Positions 34,641 to 45,436 of a stretch of 64,000 bases of DNA are shown here, piece by piece (position 1 is the stretch's first letter; the number at the start of each line of letters is the position of its first letter). Both the position numbers and the translations under genes were made by a program. Location of the stretch: contig JARFIW010000884.1 of NCBI GenBank assembly GCA_036346225.1, positions 5,628,501-5,692,500 on the forward strand, written 5' to 3'. The notes under the pieces were generated by a model. That model was given only the letters and a program-made list of their open reading frames with translations. It was not told the origin of the DNA and did not search any database. Origin of the DNA: Platerodrilus igneus (lineage: Eukaryota; Arthropoda; Insecta; Coleoptera; Lycidae).

Positions 34641-34776
34641 TTGCCATTTTTATTACACAGCGAAGACAAAAAGGTGCACGGAGTAAGATATATTAGTATA
34701 CAATAGTAATATATATTCCGTACAAAATGGAATTATTAGATGTTAAGTTAGTTCTGTTGGAAGAACTAAGTACTAA

Positions 34777-34980
34777 TTAGTTTAAACGTCGTTTAGTAAA
34801 CGAGTGAATGGCGAAAAGTGTGGGTGTTGAGAAGTGTGAGGTGGGAAGAGGATCTGTACAAACAGCTCCCTGTTTGTACACAATAACACAATTATAAGGC
34901 GTCACTTTTCCAGTCAAAGCTTGCATATCACACCAGTTAACATAATAAGGAACTGCACACGCGTGACCACCAGCATACAA
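34777..34980 (-). other. Unrecognised open frame, cysteine-containing
   Basis: A 67-codon frame whose first 42 or so residues (with GGHACAVPYYVNWCDMQALT and then a PYNC stretch) look more protein-like than neighbouring random frames, with four cysteines and balanced composition. I cannot place it in a family. It is divergent to the frames at 35008-35454. It could be a fragment of a captured or viral-like gene, or chance. Confidence 0.25.
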
Positions 34981-35007
34981 GACAAGGAAGCCTTTCCGGA
35001 ACCTTAG

Positions 35008-35454
35008 TTGTCAAAGAATCATCGAGTTGATCAGAATTACAAGTTAAAAATGGATTTTTCTAGTGTTGACGTCACAAGTGATGTATGTGTACTGCAATTA
35101 GATCTCAACAAACTAGTAGGCAAGAGCATATATGTACTAGGTGATTGTAAACCAAATTCTCACCACCATAACGTGGAAGCTGGGTGTGATTTATATGGTG
35201 GTCTTTAACTTGTTGTACAAATTATTTGCTGCAGTGGTATTTGCAAAAACTATGCTACATAAATGGGTAACTTTGAATGGAGAGATTTTTGCTATTTTCG
35301 AATGAAATTTAGAATTAGATCATTTGTTCAAGACTCACCACATATCAGACTGAATGGTTTAGCTGGTGAAGTAAATGCTCTAGAATTACAACTGCATCAT
35401 GAACTCAAATCGAAGCTGTCTAGCGATACATCTAACAACGGGTTTTTTTATTAA
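35008..35454 (+). other. Unrecognised open frames, possible decayed gene
   Basis: Two consecutive frames (35008-35208 and 35263-35454) separated by about 50 bp of stops. The first has DVCVLQLDLNKLVGKSIYVL and an HHHN stretch, the second an LNGLAGEVNALELQLHHEL stretch. Local composition is less AT-rich than the surroundings, and a hydrophobic stretch follows at about 35480-35560 in another frame. I do not recognise a domain. Whether they belong together with the opposite frame at 34777-34980 is open. Confidence 0.25.
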
Positions 35455-35599
35455 AGCTATACATTTTGTTTGTTGATTGCAAACGCACCTTTAGACTTTT
35501 TAGGTAAACTGTTAATGTCAGTTTGTTTGTTAAGGTTTATCATTTTATCATGGTGCGTTATAAGTAACGTTTACAAATCATTAAAATATATTACCAAAA

Positions 35600-36210
35600 T
35601 TCGAAATCGGTTACCGCAACTTTAAGAGTACTAACTCCAATTTTTGGTCGTTATAATCGGCCCACCCGTGCCGCGATTGTTAGTGTGGTGCAAACATTTT
35701 TATTCACATTTTCGTTACACAATGTTCCCGTGCCAGTGAGACGTTTGGCGCGGAGTGCTGAAAATACTGCGGTCGAAAGTGTGTCTGTCCAGAACGACTC
35801 AAAGCAATCGATTCCATGACGTTCACAGGAATTTCAAACAACATTGTGACGCATTTTGTACAAGGATCTCAACATACACCAGTATAAAATCAAGTTGACT
35901 CGAGAAACGAAGCCACGTAATCATTCAAACCGTCGCACGTTCTCAGAGTGGGTTCTGGAAAGGTTCTATGGCGATCCCGATTTTAATCGCAAAATTATAT
36001 TCAGTGATGAAGCGCATGATTAAATGTGACTTTTCTCTTTGGGGATACATTAAGTGATGTCTATGCAAACAAGCCAGAGACGTTGGAAGAGCTCCAAACC
36101 AATATTAAACACGAGATTGCTGCAATACCGATTGATACGTACGGAAGAGTGGTGAAAATTTGCTTCAACAAATTGATCGCTGAAAGCGCAGCCGTGACGG
36201 ACATATGACC
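35600..36210 (+). pseudogene. Tc1/mariner-like transposase pseudogene, internally deleted
   Basis: Recognisable in order: FGRYNRPT near the N-terminus (about 35644), a run up to the linker, ILYKDLNIHQYKIKLTRETK (pre-catalytic TWRILRKDLGL.PYKIQL motif), RTFSEWVLERF and IIFSDEAH with the first catalytic aspartate (about 36003). From there it jumps directly to WGYIKSDVYANKPETLEELQ, which in intact relatives lies after the third catalytic residue. The central catalytic segment with the second and third acidic residues is therefore deleted. Frame breaks occur near 35700-35830 and 36020. No convincing terminal repeats were found. Confidence 0.75.
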
Positions 36211-37695
36211 AAAGTCGAATTCCATTCGTAATGCTAAGAGATGTACTTCAATAGGAAATAAAGATTTTTCGATGTCTCAAATAGTCGGCGCTTTAATAAA
36301 AAAAAACAAAATCTATAGCTCTAATGAAAAACTCGTTAGAAGTGTACAGGTAGCATATAAATTTCAATAAGAAAATTCATTTAATATGGAAATTAAGAGA
36401 GAGCGACATGCTACTGTTTTAAATGACTTTAAGTGCTTCAAGCTATTAAACATACGGTAATTAACAACTTATAAAATGGAAGAGTTGAATTGTAGAAACT
36501 TTCCAGATGTTACTAGAAAGTGAGAGTCGTACGAGCAATTATTAGTTTAAGATTAGCAGCAATACTAATTACTTAACCATTCTGTAAATAATTATGTCAT
36601 CCGAGCAAACATGTAAGAGATGTGTGTGTAGGAAAATCGCTCATGCAAATGTTTAGAGATTCGGCTATCCCCGATTTACATGATTTCGGTCACTACCGTG
36701 AATTCTAGTTAGGAAAACATGTATATAATAGATATAATAGCGGTACATAAAACTTTAATTAATTAAAAAAGATTTTTTTAATTATTTTTTATTGTTAGGT
36801 TTAAGGTGGTAGTCCTAGTTAAAGAAGTTGGATTCTAGTTACAAGATGTTACCTATAAGATGCAATAGATAATATGAGAATTAATTCAAAGTGATAGTTG
36901 TGACGTAGCCAATATGGCTGGCACGGTGTAAAAAGTTAGACTATGTTATGTTGGGTGAGAGGTACTAGACGGTAGGTGGGGCTGTAGGAAATGAGAAGTG
37001 GGCGGTCGTAGGAGATGGGAGTTGGGAGATAGAAGGTGGAGGAGCAGGAGGAGTAAACGAAGACGCCAGATTTGTCACATGCGATCTATTGCATATGTCG
37101 TTTAATAGGAATTTGCTGGATTTTTCTTAAAAGCAAAAATAACGAATTATTCTAAAGAAGAATTAGTCGATGTGTTACGGATATTTGATGAATTTCAGAA
37201 AAATTCTCTGCATATTATCAGAATATTTCCAGTACATTTTTTAGAACGTCGGCAATTGAACGCTATCAAAAATACATCTAAAGCATACGTTTACAACCTT
37301 TATAAATTATACATGTACAAACCAGAATTACCATACTGTATTTAAAATATAGCTTAGTCAATGTTAATAATTAATGTTAAAATTAAACTTTCTAACTCTT
37401 TCAATAAATTACGGATAACGCCGTCAACTTTTCATTTTATCATTTAAAACATCAATAATTTAAATCAGATATAACGTAACTAGATGGTTTACATAATTTT
37501 GATATACCTCAGAACTTGGAACGGCCTCCATTAGTTTTTATACAATTACTGTATTAACTGTTGAAAAATTTGATGAAATTCTTATTGATTTTTTCAAATT
37601 TTGAAGAAACACTACCAGTGCGTTATTGGCGAAATTATAATTAATTTCTTGAAAAATGCCTTGTTTTTGAATAATTTTTCATTTTATTATATACT
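36211..37695. other. AT-rich spacer, nothing recognised
   Basis: A purine-rich GGAG/GGGAG patch lies at 36960-37060. No repeat partner or gene is recognised. Confidence 0.4.
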
Positions 37696-39161
37696 AGGTT
37701 ATCATAAAGTAAGGGATATATTTTAAATCATTACAACTTTTTAATAAATTAAGTTAGTAACATAAAATAAACGAAATCTAGTTGCTTAATGAATGGGATT
37801 TTACCGTATCTATGAGACACAAATGCGTTGTCATAACAATTGTTGACACTAGTGTCAAAACGAAATTATTCAATTTGAAGTTTTATTTTGAAATTAAAAC
37901 TCAAGTAAACGTTGAGTTCAAACGACTCAACTGTAATAACATGGATTTACAAGCAAGAATTGGTTTAGTTCAGTGCTATTATGAATCCGGCAGAAATTAC
38001 ACCGCTGGATTACGAAGATTTCGCACGAGAATGGGTTTGAGAGCGGGACCCTGTCAAATGAAAGCGTACCGCAATTTGATACAAAAATTTGAAAGAACAG
38101 AGTCTGTAACTGACTTACCAAAATCAGGAAGACCAATAATTTAGTGATGTCCAAGTTGCAGAGGTTCTTCATGAAAATCAAGACATAGCCAGAAGCAATT
38201 CACTCGCAATCAGCAGTGCAAATGCGATATCCAAGCGATTGCAAATGCCGTATACCACGGTTTGGAAAATTTTACGGAAAATTCTAAACATGTATCCATA
38301 TAAACTGAAAATGCTGTTTGAATTAAAGGACGCAGATTTGGCTACTAGGTACGATTTTTCTTTGCGAGTAATGGCTCAGATGGAAATTGAACCCGAATGG
38401 TTATCCCGTATTTTATGGACAGATGAGGCACATTTTACTCTGAATGGTGGAGTTAATACTCAAAACTGTAGAATCTGGTCTGCAGAAAATCCGCAACAAA
38501 TCGTTCAAAAGGTCTTCATGACAAGAAAGTCACCGTTTGGTGCGGTTTTACAGCTGATTTTATTATTGGTCCGTATTTCTACGAGGAAATGCAGAATGGA
38601 CAAGCCGTATCTGTAACTGTAAATGGTGAACGATACTTGCAAATGTTACAAAATTATGTTATTCCACAGCTGCAAAACGAGCACTACGGAATTGAAAACA
38701 TCATTTTTATGCAGGATGGAGCACCCCCGCACATTTTTCGACCAGTCAAAGAATTGTTAACCAACATTTTTCAAAATCGCGTGTTAAGCAGACATTTCGT
38801 AAATTCATGGCCACCAAGATCACCTGATCTAAACCCAGCGGATTACTGGCTGTGGTGTTATTTAAAAAGTTTAGTGTTTAGAAGACGACCAACTACGCTA
38901 CAAGAATTAAAAGACAGTATTACGGAGCAAATTGGTACAATTCAACCAGAAATGTTACGAAATGCTGTGTACAATTTGGAGGTAAGGATGGTGATCTTAC
39001 AACAACAAAATGGAGGTCATATTGAGCAATTGCCGTAACCTGTTTTGGGCATACTAAATCACATTTCATAAGCAATTAGATTTCATTTATTTCTTGTTAT
39101 TAACTTAATTTGTTAAAAAGTTATCATAATTTAAAATATATCCCTTACTTTATGATAACCT
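37696..39161 (+). mobile_element. DD41D mariner-family transposon (rosa-like), intact ends
   Basis: Terminal inverted repeats of 33 bp (37696-37728 and 39129-39161) starting AGGTTATCATAAAG are perfect complements, with imperfect similarity continuing inward (ACAACTTTTTAATAAATTAAGTT). Total length is 1466 bp. The right end is followed by TA. The left flank reads TACT, so the expected TA duplication is not clean. The transposase between them has two frameshifts. The perfect ends mark this as the youngest DNA transposon here. The last 21 bp of its right repeat also occur at 44237-44257 because the tandem-duplication breakpoint falls inside the repeat. Confidence 0.9.
37941..39038 (+). pseudogene. 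DD41D transposase, two frameshifts
   Basis: The N-terminus from ATG 37941 (MDLQARIGLVQCYYESGR) carries a helix-turn-helix region ending in FERTESVTDLPKSGRP. A one-base shift near 38140 leads to MPYTTVWKILRKIL, then ILWTDEAHFTLNGG with the first catalytic D (about 38419). A second shift near 38512 leads to KVTVWCGF, then IIFMQDGAPPH with the second D, and WPPRSPDLNPADYWLW with the third D. I count 41 residues between the second and third acidic residues, the DD41D spacing known from the rosa-type mariner group. The C-terminus runs to the stop at 39036-39038. Repair of two single-base indels would restore one frame, so they may be recent or artefactual. Confidence 0.85.
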
Positions 39162-40181
39162 TATATATCTAAGGTCGCGTTTCCCGGGTCAAGTAGAAGT
39201 TGTAAACATTTGTAGTTTAAGATATAATTCTAAGGCGTCCTTAAAATTGTAAGGTTTCAAATTCCATTAACAAACCGATGATTTAAGGACTTAAATATCC
39301 AAATCTTAAATTCCCGCTTAATAAATACGGCATCTTTTACATTCACGGACTAGAAATAAAGAGACGCAAATGCAGAATTAATTGGTAACTGCGTGTTGTA
39401 GTCCTATTACCAATTCGTAGTAATTAACACTAAGGATTATATGGTACATCGCATTCCAAGTATTTATCACGAACATTATGAGTCAGTTACTGTAAACGAG
39501 CAATTGACAAACACTGATTGTGACAAGAAGGGGATATATTGGATTTATCTGTGGCCGGGGCTTAAGCTAGGGGACAGCTTATTTAGATGGATTGATACAA
39601 TCAGAATTATTTATACCTAATCCCATAACTATTTGTTTACGTTATTTATGGAATAAGTTCACCTACCGGAAATATACATTAACGAAATTGTCCGTTTCGG
39701 TCAATATTTCGTACAATATTAGTTGTACGTTCCCAATTTCATTATATAGAGAACCCTAACGTACAACATAATAAATTAATATTTACAAAAATCGTCGGGT
39801 TAAATTATAGCTTCAATATTTGGTTAATGGATTGGTGAAGACATAAAAAGTTTATGATTTTAGTCCAAACAAACTTCTAGAAAAATGCTTCTTTAATCAT
39901 AAAATTTACATGCAGTAATTCGGAGAAATACAAATAAGATTTGTTCGGAATTATATAGTAACTTACAGGTTGGTAATTAAAAAAAGGATTATTAATATTG
40001 AACATGGTACAATACTCACACTTTTACAAAGTTATTTCTGAACAGAAGCTCCAATTTCAAATTATACTATTGCATTATTCTGCTTTAATATAAAATGGGA
40101 TTTCTCGATTACAAGAACTTGAGAAACCGTATACCACAATTCATATTTATCTATATTCCAGGTTTGTATTTTAAAATTCTT

Positions 40182-40184
<3 letters not shown>

Positions 40185-40232
<48 letters not shown>

Positions 40233-40345
40233 CCTCTCTCGCTCTCTCTCCCTCCCTTCCCATCCTTTCTCCTCTCCTCCCATCTCCCATCCCTCTTCTC
40301 TTCCCCTCTCCCTCCCCCATTCTCACATCCTTCCTCTCTCCCTAT
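40185..40345. repeat. (CT)n microsatellite and C/T-rich tract, unit 1
   Basis: A pure CT run of about 45 bp, then imperfect CTCCC-rich sequence to about 40345. It borders the 3' truncation point of the RTE fragment on the minus strand. Long low-complexity open frames on both strands here are artefacts. Confidence 0.95.
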
Positions 40346-41612
40346 CTTTCCTGCATTTGAGAGTATTCATTGCCTCTTCGATAGACAACTGGGATAGTGC
40401 GCATATGCGTCTCACCTCTTTCCTAATATTTACTTCTCTATGTTCCTGCTCTAATTCTATTACCACTCTTTGTATAAGCTATGAACTATCGGTCTATCCC
40501 TAAAACTCAATCCAAACTTTTTAGTATTTCGAACATTTTTTTCCATTTCACATTGTAGAATACTTTTTCCAGATCTACAAACCCTATATACACGCTTTCT
40601 CCTTTTACTATCGTCTTCTCCATTATCACCCTCAGGGCTAAAATAGCCTCCCGTGTTCCCCTGTTTTGCCTAAACCCAAATTAATCTTCTCCTAGTATTT
40701 CTTCAGCTTGTTTTTCCATCCGTCTTTGTATAATTCTAGTTAATATTTTTGATACCTGAGCCGTCAAACTTATTGTTCGAAAATTTTCACATTTATCCAC
40801 CCCTCTCTTTTTTGATATAGTGACGATGATGTTAAGTTTGAAATCTTTGGCTATCTCGAGTGTCTGATACATATAGTTTACAAGTTGGAAAAAACGTTCC
40901 GTTACTGATTGTGCAGCGGCTTTTAGAATTTCTGTTTGCAACTTATCTATTTCCGGAGCCGTACCATTTTTCAAAACCTTGAATGCTAATTCAAACTCAT
41001 CTCTAAGTATAGGATATCCCAAGTCATTCTTTTCAATGTCTGATTCCTGTTCTATTGCGGTTAGTTCCTTTTCTGCATATAACTTCCCTATATATTCTTG
41101 CCATCTAACCACTTTCTCTACATTTTCTAAGACGATGTCTCCTTCCACGCCCCTTATATTTTTGATATATGGTTATATGCCTAAATTTCATACTAATTAA
41201 TTTGTACTCTTCGCCTGTCTTTTCTATTTCCATCTTAGTTTGTATTTCTTTGCACTTTTCATTAATCCATTGTTCTTTATCTTTCCTGCATTTACGAACA
41301 ATTTCCCATTCTATGGCTTTGTATCTCTGTTTTCCTGCTTCGCCTGGTCTGTTTTGTATTTTCGTCTTTCTTCTATTAAATTCAGGATATCCTTTGTTAT
41401 CCATGGTTTCTTATTTTCTTTCTGTGTATGCCCCATGTCAAAGCTGGATTTAAGGTTATTCCATGCTGTTTCAACATTCTTCGTATCAGCAATTTTGCCG
41501 ATGTCTTTCAGCAATTCATTTGACTTTTTTCAAATCTTTCGTGGATATCTTTGTCTTCTAGTTTCTCAAAATCAAAGTGTCTTTCCCGTTGTTCCATTAA
41601 TTTCAAATTTTT
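40346..41612 (-). pseudogene. RTE-type LINE fragment (linker plus RT), unit 1
   Basis: On the minus strand from about 41600 the linker (MLKDIGKIADTK) comes first, then NKGYPEFNRRKTKIQNR, EIVRKCRKDKEQWINEKC, ENVEKVVRWQEYIGKLYAEK and NFRTISLTAQVSKILTRIIQ (RT motif 1-2 region). A stop at 40681 (expected Q) interrupts ..ILGED-FGFRQNRGTREAIL, followed by YIGFVDLEKVFYNVKW (motif A). Only traces of motif B follow before the CT tract. The endonuclease half is missing. The protein is the same family as at 4.7-7.3 kb but less decayed. Confidence 0.85.
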
Positions 41613-41829
41613 AAATTTAAAATTGTTAAATTTAAAGTTACCCGTTACCGAAATAAATACTGGCGTTTCGTCGACACGGATCACCGAACAGCTTTAAGGA
41701 AACCACCGCCAACCAAACAACAAACAACCCCCTGAGCGACAAGACAAACCGGGCCATTAGTGACTTCCAACCAGCACATGAGGGCATAGAATTAAATTAA
41801 CAAATCCAAAACCAAGGTCAATTAAACAC

Positions 41830-42258
41830 AAATGGGTGTTCTTTGCGGCATGCCTGGGACATACAGAACTACGTCTCTGGATCAACGCCTACTATCAGTG
41901 GTAGTGGACGTACCTACGGAATATTACCAGACACACAGGAACGATTAAACATCGAGCACATCAACCCTTCGTCAGGACTAATCCATTACTTAACTGGACA
42001 CGGTCCCTATCCCACATATAGAGCCGCACGCAACATCACTGATGACGACACATGCGACTGTGGAGAAACAAGTACACTACCGAAGTGCACACATATACCG
42101 GACGTGGAACAACATAGAAACGAATTAGAAACTTAAACACGTATGACACAATCAGAAACGAAGACAAATACTATCACTTAAACACACTCGCACAAAAGTT
42201 AACCGAGAACGCACACCTCCAATACATTACAACACTACGACTAGGATTAGAAAACTAA
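41830..42258 (+). pseudogene. C-terminus of an R1/I-type LINE ORF2, unit 1
   Basis: Open frame 41843-42136 has AWDIQNYVSGS, LTGHGPYPTYRAARNITDDD and then TCDCGE, the C-terminal signature of Jockey/R1/I-superfamily ORF2 proteins (TGHG....Y, then CxCG...H). A one-base shift then leads to NTYDTIRNEDKYYHLNTLAQ and the stop at 42256-42258. Everything upstream (endonuclease, RT) is gone. The orientation is opposite to the adjoining RTE fragment, so two different LINEs abut. The 3'UTR follows directly. Confidence 0.7.
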
Positions 42259-42429
42259 AAAGTATACCAAAAACAACCTTATAAAAGACAAACCAGGATC
42301 AAAACATCGATCAAAAATCCGAAACTCCAAACAATGTAAAACCAAAGAATGTAACTAAAACAAATTTAGCAACTAAGCCAATATGTAACAAAAACAGTAG
42401 GAAGTGGAATTATAACAAATAGGGATAAT

Positions 42430-42870
42430 GAACAGTAGGGTCTACACCCGAAACCTCAGTTCCCGGCTGGCGATGGCTGAGAACGAGTGCAGTAGAATAG
42501 GCAGACCATTTCCTCCTCAGATTTCCGGCTGCCGATGGTCGAGGAGGGAATGGAAGCACACGTAGTGTAGGAACTAACAATTTAAGATAGGGGTAGAATA
42601 GATTAAGTTAGAAGTAAGACACTTAGACGTCAGGGTCTGCACCCGTAATCACAATTTCCGACTGCCGATGGCTGAGAGCGGGTGTAGTAGTTTTAGGCCG
42701 ACCATTTCCCGAAAGTCAAGGAGGAAGTGGACAGCAAACCGTAGAATAAGAAAACGTTACTAACATTAAATTAAGGTTTAGGATAGGACCAACCTCCCAG
42801 CAACTGACTTCCAGATACCGATAGTCGGGACCTGGATTGGGCGGCATTAGCTTTGTAGGTACTAACAACT
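42430..42870 (+). repeat. Array of stem-loops with a conserved loop in the LINE 3'UTR, unit 1
   Basis: Four copies of a TTCC-GGCTG-CCGATGG-type word occur at about 42461, 42524, 42656 and 42807, each enclosed by a different inverted repeat. Examples are CTCAG/CTGAG, CCATTTCCTCCTC/GAGGAGGGAATGG and CTGCACCCG/CGGGTGTAG. The stems differ in sequence but stay paired, while the loop word is kept, as expected for a selected RNA structure. The fourth copy is the weakest. The array lies 170 bp after the LINE stop codon, so I assign it to the element's 3'UTR. Confidence 0.65.
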
Positions 42871-42959
42871 TTAGGTGATTAGATAGTTTTACTCTAACGT
42901 TTAATGGGTTAAGATAATAAATAAGTAATAAGGAATAGCGCATAATACTAAATGTTATG

Positions 42960-43834
42960 TAAATAAATTCCCTGGTGAGTTTTTGTAGAATTAGTTTGTG
43001 AACCTAACCGGCGACGTCATTCATACAGTGCAATTTGAGGCGTAGTTCCATTTACGTCAGGTTTTATCTTGCGGTAGTTTTAATTATTTTTCATTGTCTA
43101 TTTTCAACTTGTTTCAACCAGCACTCTCACGTTGGCGATTCGAGTAACACTAATCTGATGACAGTTCAGTACTAGATTTTATAAGCTAAACCTCATTGAC
43201 GTAATTTATTTCTGGGCGTTTCCCGCACGTTGGAGATTATTCGCCATTGATTTGATATGTTGGTTATCAACACTCCAGTTTATTCGATAACTTTAAGTTA
43301 ATTGTTTCGCTACCGCTGCGGGTTATTTAATAATTGGTTGCGTCGTTTACCTATCTCAACATCCCATCGTTCTAAAATATGGGGTCATTTAACTATGTTT
43401 TCTATGCCTTAATGCTATCTGTTTTAATAGTTTAAACTTAATCTAATGCGTTTTCAATTAAAAATACGTTCTTTTGTAATTAAATAAAATATGCGACTTT
43501 GCATAAAAGTGACTTGCATTTGACAGTAAATTGGTCTTTTAAATATTAAATTAAAATCTGAAATATCTTTTTGAATATTTAAGCATTTGAACATGAACTT
43601 TTAATTATTAATTGCAAATGAAAATTATTTTAGAATAATTATATGCATTTAAACGTAAATTTCTCTAAACACAATCCTTCTATTATATAATACCGGCGAA
43701 ACTCTTTTAATATACTTGTTTATGCGTGGAACGTAATAAATACCTTAATTTTTTATCTAAAACAATCCTTTTGTTATTAAACTCCTCTAATAATCAAGGT
43801 TTTATGCGTCACGCATAAACAATACTTTATACAA

Positions 43835-43837
<3 letters not shown>
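42960..43837. other. AT-rich sequence inside unit 1
   Basis: No gene or repeat recognised beyond the copy in unit 2. Confidence 0.4.

Positions 43838-43877
<40 letters not shown>
43838..43877. repeat. (AT)n microsatellite, unit 1
   Basis: About 40 bp here against about 28 bp in unit 2, one of the few clear length differences between the units. Confidence 0.95.
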
Positions 43878-43879
<2 letters not shown>

Positions 43880-44236
43880 CTGTGATAAGGCCTCACGTTG
43901 GAGTGCCGCTAAATTTGTTGTGTTACCCTCTTCCCTTGGAGTAGGCGCTAAAAGAGTGCTGTGACACGGTACAACAAATTATAAACTTGAAATTACTGAC
44001 TTACCCTCCTTTCTAACTTTTCTTTACCTGGCTAACTCAACGGAAGTAATGGAATTTATAAAATGATGCAGCAATCTTAAAAAGCATTTATACATTCAAA
44101 AACAATTTTCTTTTATATAAAAGAATAAAAGAATACAGAACCGTTTACAGCATAATTTTCAACATAAAATTATTTCTAACAAGTATCTATTTACTTAATT
44201 ATCAAAATGTTCCTCCCTTATCTAGGTTAAAATTTA
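43878..44236 (-). mobile_element. LTR/primer-binding-site remnant, unit 1
   Basis: TGCTGTGATA, then GCCTCACGTTGGAGTGCCGC, then AAATTTGTTGTGTTAC. Read on the minus strand this equals an LTR end followed by a mutated TGGCGCCCAACGTGAGGC primer site. A second GCTGTGACACGG motif occurs at 43957. The rest to 44236 would be LTR sequence cut by the duplication junction. In unit 2 it runs on past 49308. Confidence 0.5.
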
Positions 44237-45277
44237 TCCCTTACTTTATGATAACCTTATATATCTAAGGTCGCGTTTCCCGGGTCAAGTAGAAGTTGTA
44301 AACATTTGTAGTTTAAGATATAATTCTAAGGCGTCCTTAAAATTGTAAGGTTTCAAATTCCATTAACAAACCGATGATTTAAGGACTTAAATATCCAAAT
44401 CTTAAATTCCCGCTTAATAAATACGGCATCTTTTACATTCACGGACTAGAAATAAAGAGACGCAAATGCAGAATTAATTGGTAACTGCGTGTTGTAGTCC
44501 TATTACCAATTCGTAGTAATTAACACTAAGGATTATATGGTACATCGCATTCCAAGTATTTATCACGAACATTATGAGTCAGTTACTGTAAACGAGCAAT
44601 TGACAAACACTGATTGTGACAAGAAGGGGATATATTGGATTTATCTGTGGCCGGGGCTTAAGCTAGGGGACAGCTTATTTAGATGGATTGATACAATCAG
44701 AATTATTTATACCTAATCCCATAACTATTTGTTTACGTTATTTATGGAATAAGTTCACCTACCGGAAATATACATTAACGAAATTGTCCGTTTCGGTCAA
44801 TATTTCGTACAATATTAGTTGTACGTTCCCAATTTCATTATATAGAGAACCCTAACGTACAACATAATAAATTAATATTTACAAAAATCGTCGGGTTAAA
44901 TTATAGCTTCAATATTTGGTTAATGGATTGGTGAAGACATAAAAAGTTTATGATTTTAGTCCAAACAAACTTCTAGAAAAATGCTTCTTTAATCATAAAA
45001 TTTACATGCAGTAATTCGGAGAAATACAAATAAGGTTTGTTCGGAATTATATAGTAACTTACAGGTTGGTAATTAAAAAAAGGATTATTGATATTGAACA
45101 TGGTACAATACTCACACTTTTACAAAGTTATTTCTGAACAGAAGCTCCAATTTCAAATTATACTATTGCATTATTCTGCTTTAATATAAAATGGGATTTC
45201 TCGATTACAAGAACTTGAGAAACCGTATACCACAATTCATATTTATCTATATTCCAGGTTTGTATTTTAAAATTCTT

Positions 45278-45279
<2 letters not shown>

Positions 45280-45326
<47 letters not shown>

Positions 45327-45436
45327 CCTCTCTCGCTCTCTCTCCCTCCCTTCCCATCCTTTCTCCTCTCCTCCCATCTCCCATCCTCTTCTCTTCCCTC
45401 TCCCTCCCCATTCTCACATCCTTCCTCTCTCCCTAT
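45280..45436. repeat. (CT)n microsatellite and C/T-rich tract, unit 2
   Basis: Counterpart of 40185-40345, slightly shorter in the CT run and in several C homopolymers. Confidence 0.95.

Larger units (their letters stand above)
39141..44236. repeat. Tandem duplication of 5.1 kb, unit 1
   Basis: Unit 1 begins at TCCCTTACTTTATGATAACC inside the right terminal repeat of the DD41D transposon and ends at ATCTAGGTTAAAATTTA. The next base starts unit 2 with the same TCCCTTAC. Over 5.1 kb the two units agree almost everywhere I compared, and both contain the same RTE fragment, (CT)n tract, LINE C-terminus, hairpin array and AT array. The order and orientation are the same, so this is a direct tandem duplication, not two independent insertions. 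Confidence 0.9.

Noticed and set aside
40095..40397. Serine/leucine/proline- or arginine/glutamate-rich proteins encoded over the CT tract
   Set aside because: Low-complexity translation of a (CT)n microsatellite on both strands. The duplicate at 45.2 kb has a different length and frame.
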